DNA of 64,000 bases, taken from contig CBDCVZ010000010.1 of NCBI GenBank assembly GCA_965223215.1, forward strand, positions 4,836,001 through 4,900,000, in the 5' to 3' direction. The DNA comes from JABDMH01 sp965223215. Lineage in GTDB: Bacteria > Bacteroidota > Bacteroidia > Chitinophagales > Saprospiraceae. Shown here one piece after another: positions 1-9,170 of this stretch (position 1 is its first letter; each line of letters begins with the position of its first letter). The translations under genes and the position numbers were made by a program. The notes under the pieces were generated by a model. It did not search any database. It was not told the DNA's origin and saw nothing but the letters and a program-made list of their open reading frames with translations.

Positions 1-510
1 TGGAAACTGTCCTTCGGTACCCAGACTTCGCAGAGGTGGTGTCTTCTCACCATCATAGACAGCGTATGGACTAAAAGTGAAAAGTGAAAAACCTGCAAAT
101 AAATAAGGTGTATAGAAGTACTCACGGCTTCCGTGTATGTAAGGGAAGAAGTTGAACTCAATCTGTCCACTCAAATCGCCAAGATGGGTACGAAAGTTGA
201 TGTTCCGTCTCTGCTCAAACGCATTCGATGAATTTGCGTCGTCAGCACGAAGAAAACCATAGTTAAAAGATGCCTTAGCACAGATGCGCCGGTTAAAGTT
301 ATATCGGACTATTCCACCACCACCAAAGCCAGGGTGCATGATGTCAAATCGAGTATTTAGGTCACCGAAATAATGTGCCGCACCGAGCCAACCCCCAATC
401 TCAAAACCGCGTTGTGCCGAAGAGATGGCACTCCCAACGAAGACTAAAAGCAAGCTCAGTGTCCATGCTCGTAGTCTGCTAGCATTGGGTTGGAAAAATA
501 TTCTTTTCAT
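1..510 (-). CDS. DUF6089-type outer-membrane beta-barrel protein (3' end cut by window edge)
   Basis: Reading the minus strand from the ATG at 510 gives an open frame to the window edge (about 170 residues). It starts with a basic leader MKRIFFQPNASRLRAW and a hydrophobic stretch ending SSAQRG, a signal peptide. The mature start, FEIGGWLGAAHYFGDLNTRF, is typical of the Bacteroidota DUF6089 barrel family. Alternating hydrophobic strands (FNYGFLRAD, IEFNFFPYI, FAGFSLFTFSPYA) support an outer-membrane barrel. The family is usually about 220-300 residues, so the C-terminal part is missing. Function in the family is not established. Confidence 0.8.
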   Translation of the reverse strand, partial: MKRIFFQPNASRLRAWTLSLLLVFVGSAISSAQRGFEIGGWLGAAHYFGDLNTRFDIMHPGFGGGGIVRYNFNRRICAKASFNYGFLRADDANSSNAFEQRRNINFRTHLGDLSGQIEFNFFPYIHGSREYFYTPYLFAGFSLFTFSPYAVYDGEKTPPLRSLGTEGQFP

Positions 511-567
511 GTGTTGGCAATCAATTACATATTAACGGTAGGTCGGGGTAGTACATTGTCTTGAGAT

Positions 568-1623
568 CTAACCCTTATTGGCAAGTTGTCCACAAGCTGC
601 GTCAATATCTTTTCCACGGCTGCGCCTCACGGTTATTGACATGCCCAAGCGGCTCAGTTCACCAGCAAAGGCATCGAGCCTTGCTGGATCGGACTTTTGC
701 ATTTCAAAACCCTCAATCGGATTGTACTCAATGACATTGATCATGGCTGGGAAAGACCTACAAAAATGTGCCAGTTTTCTCGCATCCTCTAGGTGGTCAT
801 TAAAATTTTGAAAGGCGATATACTCCAGCGTTACCTTATTATGCGTCTTATGAAAGAAATAGGTCAGTGCCTCACGTAGCGCCTCAAGACTGTTTTGGGC
901 GTTAATCGGCATGATGGTATTGCGTTTTTCGTCATCTGCAGCGTGAAGTGAGAGGGCCAAATTAAATCTAACCTGATCTTCTGCCAGCTTGTAGATCATT
1001 TTGGCTATTCCGGCTGTACTCACGGTAATTCGTCGGGGTGACATGTGTAAACCATCTTCAGCCGTGATCCGCTCGATGCTTTTCATTACATTTTGATATG
1101 CCAACAAAGGTTCACCCATGCCCATGTAGACGATATTGGTAAGTCGATGCCGATATATTTCCAAACTTTGTTCATTCACCAGAAAAACTTGGTCAAAGAT
1201 TTCGGCGGGGTCCAGATTGCGTACCCTCTTCATCTTACCGGTTGCACAAAAAGCACAGGTTAGGCTACAACCGACTTGCGAGCTGACGCAGACGGTATAT
1301 CGCTTCTCTTCGGGTACCGGAATGAGTACTGCCTCAATTAAGTGGCCATCAAAGAGTCTAAATCTACTTTTGATGGTGCCGTCTCGACTATGTTGTATCT
1401 TATCGAAGGCGATGGGTCGCATCACAAACTGATCTGACAGAGCGTATCTTAGGTGCTTTGGCAGATTGTGCATCTCTTCAAAACTACGGGCACCCTTTTG
1501 CCAAATCCACTGCCAGATTTGGTCAGACCGGTATCGAGGCTGATCCATGGTGGTGGTCAGGAAATTGGTAATTTCTTCTTGCGTCAGGTTTCTGATATCC
1601 CGTTTTTCAGCCGATTGATTCAT
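568..1623 (-). CDS. rlmN: 23S rRNA (adenine2503-C2)/tRNA methyltransferase RlmN
   Basis: Radical-SAM enzyme that methylates C2 of A2503 in 23S rRNA and A37 of some tRNAs. At 351 residues it has normal family length. The radical-SAM cluster motif C119-S-L-T-C123-A-F-C126 is present, followed by the SAM-binding GMGEPL segment. C344 in GKDIDAACGQL is the conserved methyl-carrying cysteine. The start at 1623 has an N-terminus (RNLTQEEITNFL) that aligns with the family. It stands alone between a barrel gene and a divergent histidine kinase. Identification is secure. Confidence 0.96.
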   Translation of the reverse strand: MNQSAEKRDIRNLTQEEITNFLTTTMDQPRYRSDQIWQWIWQKGARSFEEMHNLPKHLRYALSDQFVMRPIAFDKIQHSRDGTIKSRFRLFDGHLIEAVLIPVPEEKRYTVCVSSQVGCSLTCAFCATGKMKRVRNLDPAEIFDQVFLVNEQSLEIYRHRLTNIVYMGMGEPLLAYQNVMKSIERITAEDGLHMSPRRITVSTAGIAKMIYKLAEDQVRFNLALSLHAADDEKRNTIMPINAQNSLEALREALTYFFHKTHNKVTLEYIAFQNFNDHLEDARKLAHFCRSFPAMINVIEYNPIEGFEMQKSDPARLDAFAGELSRLGMSITVRRSRGKDIDAACGQLANKG

Positions 1624-1899
1624 GGGGCAAATATAGTGGGTGGGAGGATCAAGCTCGATAAAATCAACGAGTCATTATTATCTTGTTGATCTTAGGGGTG
1701 CAAGTACTTCCCAGTAAATCTCCTCCTCAGCTTTGCCACCGGACAGGAGTAAGAAATAAAAGGGAGATCTCTTACTTTTACACCAACCAAGGCGATCGCT
1801 AAAAAAAGTGCAACCGACCTTAATCCATTGCTGGGTTCAGGGTAATGAGATAACATAATTATTGGAGGTACGTTTTTAGGAAGACCTGCTGGCTGATTG

Positions 1900-3063
1900 A
1901 TGGACATTTATCAACGAAGAAATACTTGGAAAATCACCATGGCCATTGCCGCGGCCATTATTATGGTGATTGTGATGATCTACAGCACCTATTTGGCCTC
2001 GAGCTTAGCGGAGGGAGAACTGAGCAAAACGAAGCTTTTGGCCAAGGCCTATGAAGAAATAGCTAACAACGATGATCCCAATCAAAATGTAACCATTCCA
2101 CTGGAGATCATTGAGGCTAGTAAAGACATTCCACGGATTACCGTAAATGATGAATACAATTTCGAATGGGTCAATTTTGGAGATAAGTATACGGAGGAAG
2201 ACATTCGAAAAATAGTTGATCAGCAACGCAAAGATGGTGTAGAGCCCATTGTGTTAGAAGCCTATGGCATCACCCAGGAAATCTACATCCGTCCCTCCCG
2301 GCTTTCCACGTGGATCAGCTTTTTTCCTATGGCCATGTTATTAATGTTGGCTTCTTTCATGGGGTTTGGATATGTGATGATAAGTTCAAGTCGAAAGGCA
2401 GAACAAAATCAGGTATGGGTTGGGATGGCTAAGGAAACAGCACATCAGTTAGGCACTCCAATCACAGCGATTGTAGCCTGGATCGAACATCTGAAGACCG
2501 ATGATCGTATCACCGCAGAGCAGTTAGAAATACTGGATGAACTGACTAATGATGTGGGTAGATTGGAGCTGATCGCAGATCGATTTTCTAAAATTGGTTC
2601 TGCCCCTAAACTAGAAAAATTAGATATTTACGACCAGTTAGCCGAGTCCAAGGACTACATGCAAAAGCGTGCATCGCGCAAGGTGTCTTTCGATTTTCCT
2701 GATCCTGGCAGTTCACAACTTTATGTAAACATTAACGCACATTTATTCAACTGGGTCGTAGAAAATCTGTTGCGAAATTCGTTAGATGCTATGGATGGCG
2801 AAGGAATAATCAAAGCCGAAGTCCATGCCGAGGATCAACTTGTTGTGATTGATATTTCCGATACCGGGAAAGGTATTCCCGGAGCACAACAGAAGCGAGT
2901 TTTTCAGCCGGGATTTACCACTAAGAAGCGTGGGTGGGGACTGGGGTTATCACTGGCAAAGCGTATTATTGAAAACTATCATGAGGGAAAAATATTTGTC
3001 AAGAAATCTGAGCCGAATGTTGGGACCACCTTCACGATTAAACTTCCTCGCGCGGCTTCTTAA
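1900..3063 (+). CDS. Two-transmembrane sensor histidine kinase
   Basis: Membrane sensor kinase of 387 residues. TM1 lies at about 11-35 and TM2 at about 137-162, enclosing a roughly 100-residue extracytoplasmic sensor region. The H-box is AHQLGTPI (His about 182), the N-box is NWVVENLLRNSLDAM, and the ATP-lid motifs are DTGKGIP and GWGLGLSLAKRI. I chose ATG 1900 over the TTG at 1897. No response regulator gene is adjacent, so it is an orphan kinase here. Its 3' end overlaps the likely start of the TonB receptor by 47 bp, which suggests one transcript. The signal sensed cannot be read from the sequence. Confidence 0.9.
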   Translation: MDIYQRRNTWKITMAIAAAIIMVIVMIYSTYLASSLAEGELSKTKLLAKAYEEIANNDDPNQNVTIPLEIIEASKDIPRITVNDEYNFEWVNFGDKYTEEDIRKIVDQQRKDGVEPIVLEAYGITQEIYIRPSRLSTWISFFPMAMLLMLASFMGFGYVMISSSRKAEQNQVWVGMAKETAHQLGTPITAIVAWIEHLKTDDRITAEQLEILDELTNDVGRLELIADRFSKIGSAPKLEKLDIYDQLAESKDYMQKRASRKVSFDFPDPGSSQLYVNINAHLFNWVVENLLRNSLDAMDGEGIIKAEVHAEDQLVVIDISDTGKGIPGAQQKRVFQPGFTTKKRGWGLGLSLAKRIIENYHEGKIFVKKSEPNVGTTFTIKLPRAAS

Positions 3064-5500
3064 TGCCTCCCTATTCTCCATTCTCATGGCTACCCTAGTT
3101 GGAGCTCAAACAAATGATACCTCGATATTAGTACTCTTAGATCCAAAGGGCCAACCCATCCCTCAGGCCTTTGTGCATAGTCTGGATTTCAATTTCCAGA
3201 TCTTGACCAATGCTCAGGGTATTGCGCATGTGACCGAGTGGCCTGATGTCGATACCCTTTGTTTCACATCTTTCGGATACGATATGAAAAGACTCTCGGT
3301 CACCGATCTGAAATCGGATGAGGAGACTCATATTGTATTGTCGCCGCTTAGTCACGATTTCGATGAAGTTGTAGTGGTTGGCCGTACCGATGTTGACAAA
3401 CGATCGCTGCCTTATCAGGTGGACCAGATTGAGGGAAAAACCCTGGCTTTTTCTCAGAGTCAAACCAGTGCCGATGCACTGGGGAACTTGACCAATGTAT
3501 TTCTGCAAAAGAGCCAAATGGGTGGTGGCAGCCCCATCATTCGCGGGTTTGAGGCCAATCGAGTTCTCCTTGTGGTTGATGGTGTGAGGATGAACAATGC
3601 CATTTACCGCAGTGGACACCTGCAAAATGCGATCACGATCGATGCATCGGCTCTGCAGCAAATGGAGATCATCTATGGGCCGGGATCTCTGCTTTACGGA
3701 AGTGATGCCCTGGGAGGTGTGGTTCATTTTCGTACTAAAGACCCCCAACTTCGTTTTGGTGAAAAGTCTGCCCATCGATTGAATGGATATGTTCGCTATG
3801 CCTCCGCTAATCAGGAAAAAACCGGGCACATCGACTTAAACCTGGGAGGTAAGAAAGTAGCTTACTGGAGCAGCTTTACTTTTTCTGATTTCAGTGACCT
3901 CAAATCCGGCGCACGATTTTCGGATCGCTATCCAACCTTCGGTCAAAGACCTTTTTATGTGGATGCTTCCGGTCCTGCTGATGTGGTCGTCACGAATGAC
4001 GATCCCTCCCGCCAGGTGGGCACCGCATATCACCAATTTGATATGGTGCATAAAGTAAAGTGGATGCCAACTGATCTAATCAGTGAGGTCCTTAATATCC
4101 AATATTCTACCAGTTCTGATATTCCCCGCTACGATCAGCTCACCGAAATTGGAGATGGCCCTAAGGATCTCAGTTTTGCAGAGTGGAATTATGGTCCGCA
4201 GAAACGGTTGCTCATCTCGTCGAAGACCCAATTCTTAAACGCTACCGCCTTCTTTGATAAAGCCCTCTTCATTGGCTCTTACCAGCACCTGGAAGAAGAT
4301 CGAATCACCAGGCGGTTTGATCACATCAGACGAATACATCAGGAAGAGGATTTAGATGTTTTGTCTTTCACGCTCGATTTTGCTAAGAATTTAGATGATA
4401 CTTGGCAACTATCTTATGGGGCATCAGCCGATTACAATGATCTCCATTCCAATGCTTATAGTGAACATCGAAACCACACAGACATACGAGAAGATCAACT
4501 GACAAGATATCCCGATGCCAAGGCAACCATGCGTTCTTATGGTGTCTATGCAAATCTCTTGAAGAGATGGTCCTCTCGAGTGAGCAGTAATGCCGGCATT
4601 CGATATTCCAACATCACCTCCGACATTGCGTATACACGTGATGTGCTCCATTGGCCAGAGCGATTCTATGAGGGGATCACCAACCGCAATAATGCTTTGA
4701 CCTGGGGATTGAGTTTAAATGTATTACTCGCAGAAGGTTTGCATCTCGTAGCTAGTTCTGGCAGTGCATTTCGGGCACCTAATGTTGATGATCTTGCCAA
4801 GATTCGCGTGAAGGGAGGGACGGCCAGTACTCCAAATCCGCGACTTGAGCCAGAGCGATCATTCCATAATGAGATTACCATTTCAAAGGACATTCCTGCC
4901 TTACGCAGGGGTCATCAAATAAGTATTACAGGGTTCACGACTCGATTGAAGAACGCGATCATCCAAGTGCCAACCCAATTGCCCAATGGAGATACCACAC
5001 TTCGGTATGATGGGGAATACTTTCGCGTAGTTAGTAATTTGAATGCTGAGTTTGGTCGCATGTGGGGTATATCGACCAACCTTCGATATTTCATCACTGA
5101 GCACTTGGCCATCAATGCTTCGATCAATTACATCGAGGGAACCACCCGAACTCAGGAGGGGGTTGTCGAGCCTATGGCCCATATCCCTCCACTATACGGT
5201 CGAGTGGCCATCAAATACGAAGTAAGTAAGTGGAAGGTCGAGGGTGTGGTACGCTTCAATGGACCTAAAAAGCTAGAAGATTACTCGACCAATTCAGCCG
5301 ACAATCTCCACAAAGCTACCCCCGAAGGTTCCCTGGCATGGACCACTTTCAATATCTACACTGCCTACGAAATCACTCAAACGCTTCGAGTGCAGCTGGC
5401 GGTGGAAAACATTATGGATAAGCACTATCGAATGTTTGCCTCCGGATTGAGTGCGCCGGGTAGGAATATTGCCCTCAGCATTTATACCACCATCGGGTAA
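3017..5500 (+). CDS. TonB-dependent outer-membrane receptor
   Basis: Outer-membrane active-transport receptor of 827 residues from ATG 3017. That start gives a plausible signal peptide (hydrophobic LLNASLFSILMATLVGAQ). It is followed by a carboxypeptidase-regulatory-like/CNA-B domain (about 30-115) and then a plug domain with GGGSPIIRGFEANRVLLVVD and IIYGPGSLLYGSDALGGVV. A long 22-strand-type barrel follows, ending NIALSIYTTIG. The plug sequence resembles the haem/vitamin B12-type receptor branch more than SusC, and no SusD gene is adjacent. The substrate is unknown. The frame stays open upstream into the kinase gene, so the exact start is inferred from the signal peptide. Confidence 0.9.
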   Translation: MLGPPSRLNFLARLLNASLFSILMATLVGAQTNDTSILVLLDPKGQPIPQAFVHSLDFNFQILTNAQGIAHVTEWPDVDTLCFTSFGYDMKRLSVTDLKSDEETHIVLSPLSHDFDEVVVVGRTDVDKRSLPYQVDQIEGKTLAFSQSQTSADALGNLTNVFLQKSQMGGGSPIIRGFEANRVLLVVDGVRMNNAIYRSGHLQNAITIDASALQQMEIIYGPGSLLYGSDALGGVVHFRTKDPQLRFGEKSAHRLNGYVRYASANQEKTGHIDLNLGGKKVAYWSSFTFSDFSDLKSGARFSDRYPTFGQRPFYVDASGPADVVVTNDDPSRQVGTAYHQFDMVHKVKWMPTDLISEVLNIQYSTSSDIPRYDQLTEIGDGPKDLSFAEWNYGPQKRLLISSKTQFLNATAFFDKALFIGSYQHLEEDRITRRFDHIRRIHQEEDLDVLSFTLDFAKNLDDTWQLSYGASADYNDLHSNAYSEHRNHTDIREDQLTRYPDAKATMRSYGVYANLLKRWSSRVSSNAGIRYSNITSDIAYTRDVLHWPERFYEGITNRNNALTWGLSLNVLLAEGLHLVASSGSAFRAPNVDDLAKIRVKGGTASTPNPRLEPERSFHNEITISKDIPALRRGHQISITGFTTRLKNAIIQVPTQLPNGDTTLRYDGEYFRVVSNLNAEFGRMWGISTNLRYFITEHLAINASINYIEGTTRTQEGVVEPMAHIPPLYGRVAIKYEVSKWKVEGVVRFNGPKKLEDYSTNSADNLHKATPEGSLAWTTFNIYTAYEITQTLRVQLAVENIMDKHYRMFASGLSAPGRNIALSIYTTIG

Positions 5501-5501
5501 A

Positions 5502-6365
5502 TTAAAAACTAAATCCCAAAGAAAACTGGTAGGAGATCTGGAGGTCTTTGTCGTTTTGATAAGCTGGACTATCACCGTCGAAGGTCTTCCAAGTCACGTC
5601 CGCATCTGGGCTTGTCACATCGGTCAAGCCATGATTATAGCGAAATCCAAGGTACAAACCCTGATTGAGATAGAAGGATACACCGGCATTAAGCCCGAAG
5701 TCAAGGCGATTGTAAAGGCTGCCTCTTTTTTCGGCATATTCATAATAGGCCCCACTCTGCTTGGCAATGGTAACGGGTTCACCTGCTAATTCGACTGTGA
5801 TTGAACTAATGGGAGTTGCTTCGCGGGCATCATCACCAAAATAGCGATGATCCAAATTTTGCGTGAAGGGATCGATGGCCGGAATCTGACTGGAAAAGGT
5901 CATTTGCCCACCACCCGTTGACCCTGCCAGAAAACCGACATTGAGCCCACCACTAAACTCAATGGCTCCAAATCGAGCGTATAGGGTAAACGGAAAGTCG
6001 AGGTAATCGTTGGAGACATTTACGTTCATGTCACGAGTACCAGACAGCAAAACGGAGTTATTTGCCGAGGGGTCCCTTTGCAATAGGAAGGAAGAAGGAC
6101 CATCATAAAAATAATCTCCTCCCTTTTGCGAATACATGAACTCTCCTTTGATCCCAAACCGGTCGGTGAAGGCGTATCGAAAGATAATTCCCAGATGAAA
6201 ACCGATGTTGCCTTTAAAGTTCTCTTCGGCACTTAATGGTCCGGAAAAGGTAGAGCTGCTCAAACCCGCCTTGAATCCATAACTCAGCCGATCCTGAGCC
6301 ATCAGTTCAGCGCAGGTGAATATCATGCCAATCACTGCGATCCACGCAAAAATGCTTTGCCTCAT
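5502..6365 (-). CDS. Outer-membrane beta-barrel protein (PorT-like/OMP_b-brl)
   Basis: About 287 residues from ATG 6365, where MRQSIFAWIAVIGMIFTC... forms a signal peptide ending ELMAQ. The mature protein begins DRLSYGFKAGLSSSTFSGP, the usual opening of PorT-type barrels, and continues with amphipathic strands to a C-terminal SYQFSLGFSF ending in an aromatic residue, as outer-membrane barrels do. The frame is open upstream to 6464 but those residues are not signal-like. It converges on the TonB receptor with no space between the stop codons. Specific function unknown. Confidence 0.8.
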   Translation of the reverse strand: MRQSIFAWIAVIGMIFTCAELMAQDRLSYGFKAGLSSSTFSGPLSAEENFKGNIGFHLGIIFRYAFTDRFGIKGEFMYSQKGGDYFYDGPSSFLLQRDPSANNSVLLSGTRDMNVNVSNDYLDFPFTLYARFGAIEFSGGLNVGFLAGSTGGGQMTFSSQIPAIDPFTQNLDHRYFGDDAREATPISSITVELAGEPVTIAKQSGAYYEYAEKRGSLYNRLDFGLNAGVSFYLNQGLYLGFRYNHGLTDVTSPDADVTWKTFDGDSPAYQNDKDLQISYQFSLGFSF

Positions 6366-6491
6366 AAAGTGTTTTTTAACCATCCACTGAATAACGACTA
6401 CCGATCTTAAGTTGCTGCAGTCGCGATCTACATCTTTGATCCAGCGGGAAACAATAATTCCCACTAATTTGTGCCCCCGAAATTAGCATTC

Positions 6492-7223
6492 ATGAGCCGG
6501 AGAAACAAGTTGGAGAAATTTGCGGAGCTTCTTACATTTCCCAACGTATATCAAAATTATGATCCAACACAACCCTGTCTACGCTATCTAAAGGGCAAAA
6601 AAGTTGAACGCAAGGGCCTGTGGAATCAACTACACTTTTGTAGTCGAAGTCCCATTATTCTGGAGTTGGCTTGCGGCGGTGGCGAATATTGTCTGGCTTT
6701 GGGAGCGAGGTATCCCAGGAAAAACTTCATCGGAATCGACATCAAAGGAAATCGGATTTGGAAAGGTGCACGCAAAGCATTGGCAGCAGGTCAGGAGAAT
6801 GTGGCCTTTTTGCGAACGAGGATCGAACAAATCGATCTTTTTTTTGACCGATCGGAAGTCAGTGAAATTTGGATCACCTTTCCCGATCCGTTTCTAAAGA
6901 AAAGTAAAGCCAACCGTCGGCTCACCTCGAGCGTTTTTCTGGAGCGCTATAGCAGAATCTTAAAGCCGGGAGCTCTGATCCATCTAAAAACGGATTCCCC
7001 CGAACTGTATGCCTTCACGCTCAAGACGGTGAGTACCCAGCAAGATTATGAGCTAATGTTTAACCAAAAAGACATTTATGCGGAGCCTTTAGTAATTCCC
7101 GAACTGAAGATTAAGACTTTTTATGAAGAAATGCATCTTGCAGATGGCCGCACGATCAAATACATTCAAATGAGATATCAGGGCGATGGTCGCTCCGATG
7201 CAGCGCGCTCTGGAGATACATAA
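6492..7223 (+). CDS. trmB: tRNA (guanine46-N7)-methyltransferase TrmB
   Basis: SAM-dependent enzyme that makes m7G46 in the tRNA variable loop. Visible are the SAM-binding ILELACGGGEYCLALGARYP, the acidic IGIDIKGNRIWKGA, the catalytic-region signature ITFPDPFLKKSKANRR, and LKTDSPELY near the C-terminus. The preferred start is ATG 6492 (MSRRNKLEKFAEL), because family members begin with this (S/G)RNKL...F stretch; the frame is open to 6471. From 6492 it is 243 residues, normal for the family. It converges on thiL with 10 bp between stops. Confidence 0.94.
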   Translation: MSRRNKLEKFAELLTFPNVYQNYDPTQPCLRYLKGKKVERKGLWNQLHFCSRSPIILELACGGGEYCLALGARYPRKNFIGIDIKGNRIWKGARKALAAGQENVAFLRTRIEQIDLFFDRSEVSEIWITFPDPFLKKSKANRRLTSSVFLERYSRILKPGALIHLKTDSPELYAFTLKTVSTQQDYELMFNQKDIYAEPLVIPELKIKTFYEEMHLADGRTIKYIQMRYQGDGRSDAARSGDT

Positions 7224-7233
7224 CCAATCTCAA

Positions 7234-8286
7234 CTAAGCGGATTCATTACCCTGAAAATGTTGCCATCCCTGTGCGGGAATATCGTGGATATTACCACCG
7301 GTAGTATGCAATTTGATCCCTTCCTCTGCCGGCACAATTTCACCCATGATGTAGATATCGGGCATGACCCGTACTTTGGGTAGGTCGTTGGGATCAATGG
7401 TAAAGAGCAACTCATAATCTTCACCGCCACTTAGGGCACATGTAATGGGATCTAACTTGAATTTCAGGGCCATCTGCTGGGCTTCTGGATGTATCGGCAC
7501 ACCAGTTTCTTCGATGAATGCACCCACCTTTGATTCCTTGCAAAGATGCCGAAGGTCAGAAGCAAGGCCATCTGACACATCAATCATGGCTGTCGGCACC
7601 AACTTCGATTTGGTGAAGAGTGCGATCATATCCTTGCGAGCCTCTGGCTTTAATTGCCGGCCGATCAAATATTGTTGCTCTTCGAGATCTGGCTGAACAT
7701 CAGGTTGGGAAAGGTAGAGTTGTTTCTCGCGTTCTAAGATTTGTAAGCCTAGATAGGCAGAACCCAAACTGCCGGTGATGCACAGGATGTCACCCACCTT
7801 GGCGCCGGATCGATAGGTGATTTTCTTCGGATCAGCGAGTCCAAGAGCACTCACACTGATCACCAAGCCCTGTTGGGAAGAGGAAGTATCACCACCAATC
7901 AAGTCCACCTCATAGTACCGACAGGCTGCATATATTCCCTGATACAATTCCTCAACGGCTTCAAGAGAGAACCGATTGGACAAACCAACCGATACGGTGA
8001 TTTGAGTGGGGATGGCATTCATGGCATAGATATCCGAAAGATTCACCACCACTGATTTGTAACCTAAATGCTTCAAGGGTGTATACATCAGATCAAAGTG
8101 AATACCTTCTAGGAGTAGATCAGTCGAAATGACTTGTTGACCCCCAGTCATTGCTAGTACGGCCGCATCATCACCAGCACCTTTTACGGTCGTATCACCA
8201 CTTACTTCGTAATCCTTAAGTAGATGATCGATCAGTCCAAACTCCCCCAGCGTTCCTAGTTCTGTTCTCTTAACTTGCTCCGTCAT
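7234..8286 (-). CDS. thiL: Thiamine-monophosphate kinase ThiL
   Basis: Phosphorylates thiamine monophosphate to the diphosphate, the last step of cofactor synthesis. It has 350 residues. The N-terminal VKGAGDDAAVL is a variant of the usual GIGDDAAV Mg-ATP loop. Other family motifs are LYAMNAIPTQITVSVGL, VDLIGGDTSSSQ, MIDVSDGLASDLRHLC and ALSGGEDYELLFT. No other thiamine gene is adjacent. No THI-box-like sequence was noticed upstream in the 97-bp divergent spacer. Confidence 0.95.
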   Translation of the reverse strand: MTEQVKRTELGTLGEFGLIDHLLKDYEVSGDTTVKGAGDDAAVLAMTGGQQVISTDLLLEGIHFDLMYTPLKHLGYKSVVVNLSDIYAMNAIPTQITVSVGLSNRFSLEAVEELYQGIYAACRYYEVDLIGGDTSSSQQGLVISVSALGLADPKKITYRSGAKVGDILCITGSLGSAYLGLQILEREKQLYLSQPDVQPDLEEQQYLIGRQLKPEARKDMIALFTKSKLVPTAMIDVSDGLASDLRHLCKESKVGAFIEETGVPIHPEAQQMALKFKLDPITCALSGGEDYELLFTIDPNDLPKVRVMPDIYIMGEIVPAEEGIKLHTTGGNIHDIPAQGWQHFQGNESA

Positions 8287-8383
8287 ACCTCATTTATTTA
8301 TTCCAGGTTACAAAGGTGGAGATTTATTGGCTTAATCCATTTCATTTTCCTTTTTTTAGATTCCTTAATGGAGAATCTCGCTC

Positions 8384-9160
8384 ATGACAAAGTTTAGGCT
8401 AGAGGGAAAGAGGGCCATCATCACCGGTGGAGGCAGTGGAATTGGCCGTGCCATGGCGCTTACTTTCGCCGATGCCGGAGCCACAGTCATCGTGTTTGAT
8501 GTTTCAGCACAGGCCGCCGATGTAGTTACAGAAATAAAAAGAGCTGGGGGGCAGGCCGATCATCTCACCTGTGATATCACTGATTTTGATCAAGTTATGC
8601 AGGCCGTGGAGCAAGTGAACCTCGCTGGAGGCATAGACATTCTGATCAATAATGCCGGCATCGCTCATGTCGGGAATGCCGCGAGCACTTCCCCAGATGA
8701 GTTTAAAAAGGTGATGAATGTTAACGTGACCGGGATGTATCATTGTATTCATGCTGTCATACCCAAACTGCAGCAGGCAGGTGGTGGTGTGATCCTGAAT
8801 GTGGCCAGTACAGTTTCCACAACGGCTATCCCCAATCGATTTGCCTACACCACGAGTAAAGGTGCGGTGTTGGCAATGACTAAGTCTGTGGCTCTAGATT
8901 ACATCCATGATAATATAAGATGTGTGGCGGTTTCACCAGGACGGGTGCACACCCCTTTTGTGGATGGATTCATCGCCAAAAATTATCCAGGGAAGGAGGC
9001 TGAAATGTTTGAAAAATTATCAAAAGATCATCCAATAGGAAGAATGGCAAAACCACAGGAGGTTGCCGATTTGGCTCTCTTCCTATGTTCAGATGAGGCC
9101 TCCTATGTGACCGGCAGCAACCATCAAGTAGATGGAGGATTTGTCAATTTAAGACACTAA
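8384..9160 (+). CDS. SDR-family dehydrogenase, probably 2-keto-3-deoxy-L-fuconate dehydrogenase type
   Basis: NAD(P)-dependent short-chain dehydrogenase of 258 residues. It has the Rossmann motif TGGGSGIGRA near residue 15, NNAG near 89, the catalytic Ser in NVASTVS, and the YTTSK motif (Tyr and Lys of the active site). It ends with the usual YVTGSNHQVDGGF. Ten bases downstream is a fumarylacetoacetate-hydrolase gene. This pairing is characteristic of the non-phosphorylative L-fucose/L-rhamnose pathways, where the SDR oxidises 2-keto-3-deoxy-L-fuconate. The family call is secure; the substrate is inferred from context. Confidence 0.85.
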   Translation: MTKFRLEGKRAIITGGGSGIGRAMALTFADAGATVIVFDVSAQAADVVTEIKRAGGQADHLTCDITDFDQVMQAVEQVNLAGGIDILINNAGIAHVGNAASTSPDEFKKVMNVNVTGMYHCIHAVIPKLQQAGGGVILNVASTVSTTAIPNRFAYTTSKGAVLAMTKSVALDYIHDNIRCVAVSPGRVHTPFVDGFIAKNYPGKEAEMFEKLSKDHPIGRMAKPQEVADLALFLCSDEASYVTGSNHQVDGGFVNLRH

Positions 9161-9170
9161 TAACTTAGGT

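Noticed and set aside
1692..1907. 71-residue minus-strand frame between rlmN and the kinase gene
   Set aside because: No start context, hydrophobicity unlike a signal or TM protein, and it fills a promoter spacer.
3137..3829. 230-residue minus-strand frame inside the TonB receptor
   Set aside because: Shadow of the receptor frame; composition not protein-like.
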